A DNA stretch of 64,000 nt. Source: Clavaria fumosa. Its lineage: Eukaryota; Basidiomycota; Agaricomycetes; Agaricales; Clavariaceae. Below the pieces are notes generated by a model that worked only from the letters and a program-made list of their open reading frames with translations, was not told where the DNA came from and did not search any database. Position 1 is the first letter of the stretch, and each line of letters begins with the position of its first letter. Positions 1-10,187 of the stretch are shown here, one piece after another. The translations under genes and the position numbers were made by a program. Location: the NCBI GenBank assembly GCA_951802425.1, contig OX637799.1, positions 558,001 to 622,000 of the forward strand, in the 5' to 3' direction.

Positions 1-1664
1 CGTGCTGGTCGTGTTTGTTCAGCAATGCTGGCCTTGGGTTTTTTGGCAAGTCCGCTCTTCGTTAGCTCAGCAACAATGACCTTCCGCTTTCTACCCCTCG
101 AATCACGCAAACCTTGTGAGGTCTCCTTTTCCCTTTTCGCTTGGCGGTGCTTTTGTTGACGCAAACGTCCCAGCTCCCGTTTGCGAGTCAAACTAGCTTC
201 TGAGGCCCCCCTTTCCAACTGTTCCCGGTGGTCTCTTTTGGCTGAGTTCTCGTGGCTTTCTTCTTCCCTCAACAGGTTTTGTTCATGCTCCTCCCAGGTG
301 CATTGCTTGAAGTATGCGAGTAGTGGTGCTTTTTTACTCTTGAGAGCAAGGCGCAGTGATGACTCTACCTTGATCTTCGTCGAGGTCATGGAGCTGGTGG
401 TGGGTCGATCTTCTAGTTCAGGTTCAGTTGATTGATTGTCTGTGTCGCAGATATCGCTATCAGTTGCACAGGGAGTTGAGCTATTGGGCAATGACCGTGT
501 GCTCATTTCAAGATCAGAATCGTCGGTGCATGCATCAGGTGATTGCGTGAGATGGTGGACATAATCGAAGTCTGTGTCCGGTGCTGTGCCAATAAAGTCT
601 TGCTGACGGTCACATATGCGAAGCAGTATTTGAAGCCTTTCTGATGTGACATCAGCTGCATCTATGAGTGGAATACGTGGCAAGAAGAAATGCGCAAGAG
701 CATTCCAGGCAAGAAGGCCACACGAAAATCCATCCACTTGGTGCGTGATCGGTAAAGCACTGTGTGAAAAGGTGATTGATGTCAACTGGTATGTCCACCA
801 ATCCAGCGCATCTTTCAGCTGCGGTTCCATATCCCAACCCAAGGAATCGCCATGCCAGATAACGTGAGCACGGAAATCCAACACGATTGCCACCCAATGT
901 TGTTCCCAGCAGTTTGCGATGGTTCCTAAGCAATCCACCTTTCCTGAAGTGAGGAGCTGTCCCCTGTGATGCAGCGGGAGTTTTGAAGATGCTTCTGTGC
1001 AGCGGGTGAATGCGTCACAGATGGTTCTAGCAAAGTAAGTAGGTTCAATCATGACTTGGTTTGAGCTGGTGTATTGGATGATGTCGTCCCTCAGCATATC
1101 GAGCATTTGATTCTCATGGGTGGTTCCAAGCCAAGCAGTGGTTGTAAACTTGTGTAAGTGGATGACGTCTTCCTGCTCGCTAAACCCCTGAACTGACCTA
1201 GACCACGGCAAGGCTGATAGGGCCTGGTGGACATCATCAACAAGCTTGGTTACATGGACAGCTCCACCTTGGCGAATTTTCTGCAGGGATTGATGAGCAC
1301 GGGACCAAGACTCTCTATGCTCAAGAATGTGAAGGACGGCAAGCCAGTAGGTGATGATCCACAGGGGGAGAAAAGTTTCCTCCGTTGATTGACTTCCTAC
1401 ACATTTTAAAGACTTGATTTCAGGAGATGCCAATTGTAAGCCTTGATGCAAATTTTGGATCACTGCGGGAGAGGGTGCCGTGCTGTGAAGGAGGGCTTTT
1501 ATGTTGTCGGGCGAGATATTAGGAGGTTTGCTAGAAAATGTTAAACTTTTGAAGGTTTTGCCTGTCGCTCGAGGGATATCAAAAGCCAGGAGATCAGTTA
1601 TGGGTAGTTTTTGGCTTGGGAGATACTCTTTCAGGATATCTGGAGGTATCTTGAGTGCGGACAT
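1..1664 (-). CDS. Ulp1-like (C48) cysteine-protease domain protein, 3' end beyond the window
   Basis: An uninterrupted frame of about 554 codons runs from the first ATG (complement of 1662-1664) to the left edge; an in-frame TAA lies just upstream of that ATG. Residues ~250-325 resemble the Ulp1/SENP catalytic core: His256 in QHWVAIVLD, Asp273 in WHGDSLGWD, Gln309 and Cys315 in HQVDGFSCGL. That is the H-D-Q-C arrangement of family C48, which processes SUMO-like proteins. An acidic Ser/Thr-rich linker follows (~345-415), then a Lys/Arg/Glu-rich coiled segment (~440-540). Basidiomycete genomes hold many such Ulp1-domain ORFs, often beside transposons, so this may be transposon-borne and not the housekeeping SUMO protease. 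No intron is needed. Family membership rests on motif recognition; the substrate is unknown. Confidence 0.75.
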   Translation of the reverse strand, partial: MSALKIPPDILKEYLPSQKLPITDLLAFDIPRATGKTFKSLTFSSKPPNISPDNIKALLHSTAPSPAVIQNLHQGLQLASPEIKSLKCVGSQSTEETFLPLWIITYWLAVLHILEHRESWSRAHQSLQKIRQGGAVHVTKLVDDVHQALSALPWSRSVQGFSEQEDVIHLHKFTTTAWLGTTHENQMLDMLRDDIIQYTSSNQVMIEPTYFARTICDAFTRCTEASSKLPLHHRGQLLTSGKVDCLGTIANCWEQHWVAIVLDFRAHVIWHGDSLGWDMEPQLKDALDWWTYQLTSITFSHSALPITHQVDGFSCGLLAWNALAHFFLPRIPLIDAADVTSERLQILLRICDRQQDFIGTAPDTDFDYVHHLTQSPDACTDDSDLEMSTRSLPNSSTPCATDSDICDTDNQSTEPELEDRPTTSSMTSTKIKVESSLRLALKSKKAPLLAYFKQCTWEEHEQNLLREEESHENSAKRDHREQLERGASEASLTRKRELGRLRQQKHRQAKREKETSQGLRDSRGRKRKVIVAELTKSGLAKKPKASIAEQTRPA

Positions 1665-2319
1665 GGCTGAGAGGGATTTTTTCAAGGGTGGTGAATGTTA
1701 CTCCTTGTCACACATAACACTCATTTTTGGTGAAACCCCCAATTCACCAGATGCATAACGCGTAACACATAGCGGTGAATTGAGTTAAATGGTACAGTAT
1801 GTCTGAACTATGCTACAAGGCTGAGAACCATTGGCCAGCTCTAATTACTGTGTGAGAGTCCATTTTTGCTGTGAGGACAAGTGTTGATTACTGTTATGTT
1901 GATTACTCATCTGTTGATTGACCCTCAGAAGGAAATTCTGCTCAGTTTCAATGCACAACCTAAATGATGAGTGCTTGATGGCTATTTGACATCTACCTTT
2001 GATTTCAAGTGCTAGGACCCCTTAAATATGTAGGCTGAACACTCTCTTCAGAACAGATTTCTCCATAAGTGTTTAATACCACTGCTAGATGAGCTTGAGT
2101 GCCATTTCTGAGCCCTCAGGGACATATGAAGAAAATCTGTTCTGAAGACTTGTTCCAGTGAGCCTTTTTCTGTCACTTTCTCCACCAGAGTCAAGCGCCA
2201 TCTGTTGCAGCTGAGGCCACAACTACTGTGACCATCTCTCAAGGTGATTAGAGTGCCACAATGACAAATAAATGGTCGAATTAGGCTGCAATTGCCTGTC
2301 CCCACAACCACAGTCACAG

Positions 2320-2360
<41 letters not shown>

Positions 2361-2613
2361 CCACCACGAGCGCAACTGCAGGACCAGCTAAAAAAGCTCT
2401 CCCTCAGCCCCACTACTCCATAGAACAAATCTAGTAGCGATAATCTCCAACCTGTACCTCGTCAGAATCAAATAAACTCAACTCCCACAGGAAACGCCCC
2501 ATTATTGAGCACAAACCACGGAAACTCTCCCTTCAACCAACATCACGTGACTCCCTACTATGAACCCGCTCCCCCCTCCACCTCCTGTAAGCCCCCGTAA
2601 AGCGACCCAATGA
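1665..2613. other. non-coding stretch upstream of the Ulp1-like gene and the LINE
   Basis: No gene is seen. Positions ~1774-1803 contain a tract ending AAATGGTACAGTAT that resembles the right arm of the MITE at 61.6-62.0 kb, so this is probably a MITE remnant. A (CAA)n microsatellite lies at 2320-2361. The part after ~2400 is likely 5' leader of the downstream LINE, whose exact 5' end is not visible. Confidence 0.5.
2320..2361 (+). repeat. (CAA)n microsatellite
   Basis: About 14 consecutive CAA/AAC triplets. A similar CAA-rich tract closes the LINE at ~10138-10166, so the two may mark the element's ends or its target. Confidence 0.9.
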
Positions 2614-4194
2614 CGAGCCCGAATCGGAACCGATGCACCAATAAGCACACGTTTCTACTCATATGGAAACGAACTTATCATCCGAGGTGTAATAGACTCT
2701 GTTTCCAACAGACCTCGCTCTGACCCCGCCGCATACGTCAACAAGGTTATCACAGCTATCATACAAAATGATCTCTCTGACCTTTTCTGCCGATGCCCTG
2801 TCACTGCATCACCCTTCAGCCAACGCGACAAGGCACCGTCCGTGTACATCTCATTCACCACCCAGTTTCTCTCGTCCCAACCAAGCCAGGAACCTCGCTT
2901 TGACCTTATGGGAGAGTGGAAACATGCTCTCACCAGATGCGGCGAACCCTGGGACGTCTCCTGGTCCCCCCAGCAACGAGGTAAGGACAAGCGCTGCTGG
3001 ATCCGCTTCCCAGATCTAGCCAAAGGACGATTAGAACCAAATGCAAAGAAGGATGCGACTGAACTCGCCAACAAGATTGCCGCATGGTACCCCAAGAACC
3101 ATAAGGGAACTGTGACAAGCCACTTTGGAACCGAAGGCGGACCCATTATAGTCCTTGCATCGCCAGCTCAGGCTGACGCCCTCGCGGGCCGTGAGCTACT
3201 TCTTAGCGGGATATGGCCAACTGCCACTCACACAGCTGGAGGCAAACAGATTGAGATAGAATCAGCGTTCGAGTTAATCACCACCGGAATAAATGCCTAC
3301 AGTAGCGGCCTCGCTGAAAACCTAACAGAATGGATCTCAGACACCTTTATCGATGACAAGTCTGAATCCCTCTTCCACGACTACCGCATCCCAACAGGAC
3401 ACGCAGACGCTTACGTCTTCTCCATGCTTGACTGGCCCTCCACACAGAGAGTCCTAGAGTCAGCAGACCGCTTCCGAGAGCATTTCACAAACTCTATGCT
3501 CAGTGACCTGTCCGGACCAACACTACTGTTTGAATACAACTCTGCACCCCCTTTTCGCAAAAGAAACATCATAAGCGAGATCGAATCAGGAGCAAGCCAA
3601 CTGTTGCAGCAAATGAAGTCCACTGAAGCCAACTTCAATAAACGACTGGATGCGCTCGAGACGTCCACCCGAGACTCCTTCGCAACGACAAACAGTCAAC
3701 TCCAAACCGTCACTCAAAACATGTTCCAAATGGGCCAGGGCATCCAAATGCTCACCGACCAAGTCCGAACCAACTCTGTCGGCCTCGAACAAATGAGACT
3801 TGAGAATTACTACAGGACGCTCATTACCAACATCAACGATGATGTCAGATACTACCGTGATAAAATTCGCTACACCAACAACCAGCTGGAAGCCGCCCAA
3901 GCAGAGGACGAACTGCAGAAACTAGAGGGCAGGAAGAAGGAACTCCTCGACAAGCGGAAAGCAGCGGCTAACTCTTTCCCAGGCTTACCTATGATAGCGC
4001 CTGCGCCTGTGCCCGTGCCTACACTCACACACGCGCCAGCGACCGCACCAGCACAGTTGATAGCTGCGTCTCAACCTCCCCCACCCCTCCCCAACTATGT
4101 CCGAAGGCTCACCCCCCACGAACATCATTCTCCCCCCCCTCGAGACCCGAGCTGGGACATCGACAACTCAGTCACGCACCGAAATACTCTCTAG
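2614..4194 (+). CDS. LINE A ORF1 (nucleic-acid-binding/coiled-coil protein), 5' end uncertain
   Basis: The frame is open from 2614, just after a TGA, to the TAG at 4192-4194. The first in-frame ATG lies well inside, near 2907; another ATG at 2633 is in a different frame, so a small indel near the start is possible. The product has no zinc knuckle. It has a globular N-terminal half and a strongly helical segment (roughly 3590-3960) with heptad-like Gln/Leu/Glu spacing, as expected of a LINE ORF1 oligomerisation coil. A Pro/Ala-rich tail follows. It overlaps the open frame of ORF2 by ~98 bp in another frame, suggesting coupled translation. Confidence 0.55.
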   Translation, partial: RARIGTDAPISTRFYSYGNELIIRGVIDSVSNRPRSDPAAYVNKVITAIIQNDLSDLFCRCPVTASPFSQRDKAPSVYISFTTQFLSSQPSQEPRFDLMGEWKHALTRCGEPWDVSWSPQQRGKDKRCWIRFPDLAKGRLEPNAKKDATELANKIAAWYPKNHKGTVTSHFGTEGGPIIVLASPAQADALAGRELLLSGIWPTATHTAGGKQIEIESAFELITTGINAYSSGLAENLTEWISDTFIDDKSESLFHDYRIPTGHADAYVFSMLDWPSTQRVLESADRFREHFTNSMLSDLSGPTLLFEYNSAPPFRKRNIISEIESGASQLLQQMKSTEANFNKRLDALETSTRDSFATTNSQLQTVTQNMFQMGQGIQMLTDQVRTNSVGLEQMRLENYYRTLITNINDDVRYYRDKIRYTNNQLEAAQAEDELQKLEGRKKELLDKRKAAANSFPGLPMIAPAPVPVPTLTHAPATAPAQLIAASQPPPPLPNYVRRLTPHEHHSPPPRDPSWDIDNSVTHRNTL

Positions 4195-7100
4195 CACGTC
4201 TCTCCCAAAAGGCAACAGACAACAAGCAGCCTCGAAAAAACGGAAAGTCTCAAGTGATGAGCTCACCACCAAACTAGACGTAGAGATGGAGCTCTCACAA
4301 GAAGAATCCCTTGTGAGTACCAAACTCAAACGCAACAAAAAACTAACCAAATGCGGCGGGACTCCCCACCTGTTCCCAGTGATGTCCGCCATTGGAACTG
4401 GAAATCCCTTTGACACCATGTGTAGACTAGGGACAGGACGGAGTACCGGCCTCAAAACATCCTCTAGCCAAAGGAGAATGCATCACACCATACTTACAGA
4501 CCTTACGACCCCCCCTACGATGACTCTGACGAACCGTACGAACCTGACTCCCATCTCGAATCATATCTCTGTCTCTTTCTCATCTACTGGCACCCGCAGC
4601 CGGTGCAGATACATCTCCTCTCCGAGTATATTGTCTGGACTGCCCAAACTGTCTCTCTTTCTCTGGCTCATACCTCTTCTGATGCTCGTCACGACAGTAG
4701 CCGCAGCGCCTCCCTTACATATGTCGAATGCCTTCTCCATCTATGCCTTGAATGCAAATGGTCTCGTACATAACATAAAAATATCCCATCTAAATGCGGT
4801 GATCACCGCACACAGACCACATGCATTTGTGATATCCGAAACCAAGACGAACACCCCTCTCAACTCTAAACTTCCCTATCAGGACTATAATATCTTCGAA
4901 GAGCCAGGAGTCCGGACAGACGGCCACCACATATTCAAGTGGGGTGTTGTAGTGGGTATCCGTAAGGACATTCAGATACACAAGCGAGTCACTGACCTCT
5001 CAAGCTCCCTGACTGGCCGAGCTGTTGTATTAGACATTATACTCCCAACATCCAATGGAACTGGCTTCACCCACAGACTAATCGGCGGCTACGCCCCTTG
5101 GAACCCTGGCGGACAACAAAATTTCTGGAATGACCTCAAGACTCTCTGCAACGACACAACACACTCATGGACAATTGCGGGCGATCTCAATGCCACAGTC
5201 GAGATCGCAGAAAGAGGGATAGACTGCGCTATGTCTCGTCTCAACTACAAAAGATTTCTACAGGACACTGATGGAATAGACTTATGGTCTCGGAGAACTG
5301 ACAGAACACGACATCAAGACTGGACTAGCAAGGCACGCGGTGATAGCAATGCAGGAGGGAATATCATAGACAGGGTAATTGCATCAAAGAAAGGCTTTGG
5401 AGACAGCGACATCCGAGTATCAGGTACGTCTACTGACTATATCCCAATGATGGACCATAGGGCCATAATCTCCCGCATGATCATACTCCCCCCAACACGA
5501 GAACAGACCACCCTACAGGACAGAATACTGATACCCCACCACCACCTTCGCAGGATTCAAATACCGACAAGGAAATCAAAACATCTATACCACGACTTCC
5601 AAACCAGAATAGACGAATGCATCCGATGGTCCAAACTAGCTGAAAATCCCATCATAGACGACCCATCCTTCCTTGACCGGTACTCCAAACTAACAGAAAT
5701 AATCAACAGCACGGCCGAACAAGTTTTTGGACGGACAAAGCGCTACATCAAGGACCACAGCCTCGTCACAACCCCAAACATTCAGAAACTAATCCACAAA
5801 TCACGATGCACCGGCAGCGCAATACGACTCACCAACAACAGTCATGGATACGCCCCCTCCCCGCTTGCTGCCAAACTCTATGCAGACGCACTGGTAAAGC
5901 ACTAGGGATGCCACGGTCCGGTTAAGTCCGGTTCAGGGCTGAATTTTTCGAACCCAGAACTGGACTTTAGGTCTGGTTCAGGCCAAATTCCGAACCTTAA
6001 ACCTGAGTTCGGTCCAAGTCCGGTTCGTTGGACCGGACTTTTACTAAATAAGGTAATGGTTCGCCCAAATTTGGGCTTCTGAACCGAAATTTTGGTTCAG
6101 TCCACCCACTTGGCTGAACCTGAACCTCATTTTCAGTCTGGTCCAGTCCAGTTCAGGTTCGAACCAAAGTTCAGAACCAAACCGTGGCATCCCTATAAAG
6201 CACCCCAACAACAAAACTATGCTGATCCAACACCTCAAACAGGTAAAGCGTCAGGCCTGGAAAGACTTATATGCTGAAAGAGACCGTGAAACGACAGCCA
6301 GAACACAAAGACGTGAGAAAGCGAGGATCACATCGGCACTAACAGGTGGATCAGCCAGAAGCTTCATCAATGGATCAGACTACACGGGACTACCATTAGC
6401 TGTCCTCGACCCAGCAGACAGTGACCATATGTTAACCAAACCAGACCAAGTTATGGATGCTACACAAAGGTATTTCCAAACTCTTTACACACATGATGAA
6501 AACCCCAAGATCCCAAAACCTTGGATGACAACGAAGTCAGTACTCGAGGCCCAAAACCGAGTATCTAAGGACCCCTTCAAATGGCCGGTTAAAGCAACAC
6601 TTAACGACTTTCGAGCACTGGTTCGACGAGGTAATCCTAAGCCGTCCCCAGGCCCAGATGGATGGGAAAAATGGTGCGTCAAGAACCTATCAGACGAAGC
6701 GCTGACACTAGTCCTGGACCTGCACAACTACATCGTAACAACAAGCACCTTCCCAGGCAACACAAAGAGCATGTGGCTGACGACAATCCACAAACGCGGC
6801 GCGAGGACCGACCTGCTGAACTACCGTGGAATTCTCCTCTCGAACTTCATTGCGAACTCACCAATGACATGGCTAAATTACAAACTCATATCATATGCCT
6901 CAAAAGTCCAACTAATCCCTGACACGCAGATCGCGACACAACCAGGCGTACAATCCAGAGACATAATGAGCCTGCTAGCCAGTGTCAAATGCTGGGCTGC
7001 ACGTAACAAACAAACAGTATATGCCATAAAACGAGACCAAACGAAAGGCTTCAACCGCCTCTCGCCCCAAGGTTTCTATGATGCCATCACCGCCTATGGC

Positions 7101-9758
7101 CTCCCCACCTCCATCATCGACCTTGACCATGCAGCGCAACACCAAACACGATGCATGATCCGAACAGCCTATGGTCCATCCACACCAATCACGATCAATG
7201 GAGTAACGAAACAAGGAGGACCCTTATCACCGCTTAAATCAGTGCTGACAACAAGTCTAGGACATAGATACCTCAACGACACTGTGCTGGCTGACCCCGA
7301 TGCACTAATCATCAGTACTCTCCCCAAAATTGAAGATGACCCACACCACGACACCGACAGGACCAAGTTCCGAATAAATATGGTAGAGGTGACAGATGAC
7401 TCCTTCATATTCGCTAAGTCAATTAACACACTTGTCAAATTTTGTTACCTAATGGAATGGTTTCAGCTTGCATATGGCTGGACAACACAATGGTCCAAAA
7501 CGCATGCATACGTACTCGAACCCCCCACAGGATGCCCACCCAAAATATCCTTCCTCACAGTCACACCGTCAAACAAAGACAACCCGCTACAGGAATCAAC
7601 AGTCACGATACCACTCATCCAAAACAAAATGGAGTTCCTACGAACTATGGTCAATGAACCAGAAACACGTTTCATGGAACTTAAGTCATACATTGATGCC
7701 TTCCAATTCCCCAAGCTGTCTATGCGAACCCCAATAACGCTCCTTCGAAAGATCACCATACAGCACATAATGGCTCGGTGTCACGCACTCATATCGCTAC
7801 AGCCACTAAAACCTCAAGACGCACTAGCTCTTGACAACCTAATCAAACTCAAAGTACATGACACGACCGGTTTCCCGTATCACCCTAGCACGGAGATCCT
7901 GACACTCCCACTAGAGCAACATGGTGCTGACTTCCCATCTATTTTCCGCAGTAATGCAGGTATCGCAGTCGACGGACTCCTACGTGACCTCAATCACCAT
8001 ATTAAGGCCTACAGAACAATCGCCACGATCACACACGCAGACTGGATGTGCCGCATCAACGACTGCCACGGACAAGGTCTCTCCAGAACGTTTACCCACT
8101 ATCCGAGGAAAATACCAAGCGCCTGGATCACGGCACAGATCCACCTCTCGCAAATAAAACCCCAGATCTCCATCTGACCAACAGACACCAGCCCCATATG
8201 GACAGGCAAAGTCTCCATCTCCCATGTCCTCGCAAGCGGACAAGACAAGACACCGACAGTCAAACCAAACAATCACGGCACGGCACTTCTCGCACTCCGA
8301 AGAAAAGGAATCAAGCTACTACGACACATAGGGCAATGGACACGACAACCGAACGCATGCTGGACCTTCGTCAAACGCCCGACCCTCCTAACAACAAACT
8401 GGCCCCAGACAACACAAAACGCACTCCCTAAAATACTACAGGGCCTAAACCTGATAAGTCCCACCTCCCTCTTCTCCGGCGATCCAGAACTACTGATTCC
8501 TAGAAACGTACGAAGACTACAAGCTGAACTACTCATAAACCACCTCGCGTCAACCCAAGCTCTCCCCCCATCCGGCAACAGAGACTCGAACAAGTGGGCC
8601 TCGGACGGCAGCATGATCCTTAGAACGACGTCACCAAGACAGGTCACAGCGGCAGTAACAGGGCCCCGCACATTAGTCCTAAGATTACCTGAGCAGTCCC
8701 ATTCAATCCTCCACGGAGAAGTCATGGCACTAACAGCAGCTTTCATTCTAGCTAAAAACCACAAGGGCAACCACACGGTCTACACAGATCACCTCAACAC
8801 AGTCCGACTCATCGATGACAGTAAATCCGGCATATGCCAAGAATCACGAATTCGCAAACGAAACGGCCGCTCATACCACCAATGGCTACTCGAACTGGGC
8901 AGATGCGAAGCAAAATATACTAAAGGACACACAGGCGGCGGATCTCTAGAGAGCAACCTAAACAAAGAAGCCGACCACTATGCGACGCAAGCCCAACGAC
9001 ACTACTCAGACATCCCTCATGCTCCATCATCATCGTTCATGATGGATGCCTACACCCTGCACCAGGAAGGCATGGGCTGGATCGAATCAAATATACGCAC
9101 TCACATCGAATCATCACTAATACATGCCTCTCAACAGAAACTCGCAATTGGACATGGTCACCGTATGGCCACATGGCTATATGACAAAACGACACCTCCG
9201 GAATACCCATACCAACGAGCCTATTCAGCTTACTCTGCACTAGTTCAACTCTACACTAGATCAGGCCAACTTGCAACAGCGAATACCATCGCAATGCGAG
9301 ACCCGCAGTCCAACCAAACAGACCAATGTCGACTTGGCTGCGATGCGATTGAAAACCCCCACCACCTCTTCGTCGAATGCCCAGCGCAGGGAGCGATTAG
9401 AACAGAAGCGATGGACAGGATTGGAGCGAGAACAACCAAGACCATATCCCAAAACGATGGACACCTCACCCCATCTCAAAAACAGTCGATACTGCACGCC
9501 ACCCATCACCTCTTCACCGACTCAGCAGAGGTCTGGCTGCTTGGAAGATCCCAATACTACCTTGGACACGTCCCGCCACTCAAACGCATAACGGACACCC
9601 CATACGATGAGCGCTCGCTCGGCCTCTCACGCACACTGGCCCAGATATCAAGGGAGTGGCATATGGCATCCATATACCTCGCAAGCAGAATATACGGTGC
9701 ACTACAGACAAAGGTGGCGAAGGTGAGTATAAAGAATTCTCCCTACGACCGTTCTTAG
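4097..9758 (+). pseudogene. LINE A ORF2 polyprotein (EN-RT-RNase H), broken by a MITE and one stop
   Basis: The endonuclease occupies ~4730-5500: AFSIYALNANG, GYAPWNPGG, GDLNATVEI and MDHRAI match the APE-type motifs. The frame is cut at 5903 by a 293-bp MITE and resumes at 6204 in exactly the phase expected if the MITE and one target copy are ignored. The RT (~6600-7450) shows PSPGPDGWEKW, the catalytic Asp in KRDQTKGFN, QGGPLSP, and VTDDSF in place of the usual F/Y-x-DD. A TGA at 8175-8177 interrupts the frame, which then stays open to 9758. RNase H follows: WASDGSM (~8600), a Glu in HGEVMAL, YTDHLN, and N-KEADH. A Cys/His C-terminal cluster (CRLGCDAIENPHHLFVECP) is present. The copy cannot make a full protein. 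Confidence 0.8.
5903..6195. mobile_element. 293-bp hAT-type MITE inserted in LINE A ORF2
   Basis: Terminal inverted repeats TAGGGATGCCACGG / CCGTGGCATCCCTA are flanked by a perfect 8-bp target duplication TAAAGCAC (5895-5902 and 6196-6203). An 8-bp TSD with a TAG-type terminus is the hAT signature. The interior is built of degenerate GGTTCGG/GGTCCGG and CCGAACC motifs that fold back on each other. There is no coding capacity. Confidence 0.95.
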
Positions 9759-10166
9759 AGACTAAAAAGTGAAGTGTATCTCAGTATTATTCAATACTGA
9801 GGGTTAGACAATCCAGGTACCTAAAAAGTGAAGTGTCTAGTAGTCGCATGTAATAAGCGACATAAAAGAGAGTATGAAAAAAGAGCTAACACTCACATCT
9901 CAGTATTATTCAATACTGAGAAGTGTAGTGGCGTGACGCGCTACGGTAAAAGTCTAAATGAAACTCCGACCTATTCTTGTACTGAATATGCAACAGCGAG
10001 ATTCACCCCTCGACGCACGCAGACACCCAGCGAACCAAACTGACACATACAGTACCACACATATCCTAGGTCCGCCGAGGCAGTAAAGCCTGAGTCCCTG
10101 AGACGGAGGTGGATATTGTATTGTAAACAATTGTAAACAACAGCAACAAGAACAACAACAACAACG
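9759..10166 (+). other. LINE A 3' UTR with duplicated hairpin and CAA-rich tail
   Basis: A 22-nt near-palindrome (stem CTCAGTATT, complement AATACTGAG) occurs identically at 9780-9801 and 9899-9920. The phrase AAAAAGTGAAGTGT also occurs twice (~9764 and ~9822). These may be the 3' recognition hairpins used by the element's RT. The tail is GTAAACAATTGTAAACAA followed by CAA triplets. Confidence 0.55.
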
Positions 10167-10187
10167 TCGGTCCCCAGGACCGCGTAC

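Larger units (their letters stand above)
2614..10166 (+). mobile_element. non-LTR retrotransposon (LINE A), EN + RT + RNase H, degenerate
   Basis: Order: ORF1 (coiled coil), ORF2 with APE-type endonuclease, reverse transcriptase and RNase H, then a 3' UTR of ~400 bp with a repeated hairpin, ending near a CAA-rich tail. The layout fits the fungal Tad/I-like LINE group. The copy is damaged by a hAT-type MITE in ORF2, one in-frame stop, and a doubtful ORF1 start. It lies directly upstream of the AMPK beta-like gene. The outer boundaries are approximate because no target duplication could be recognised outside the CAA tracts. Confidence 0.75.
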
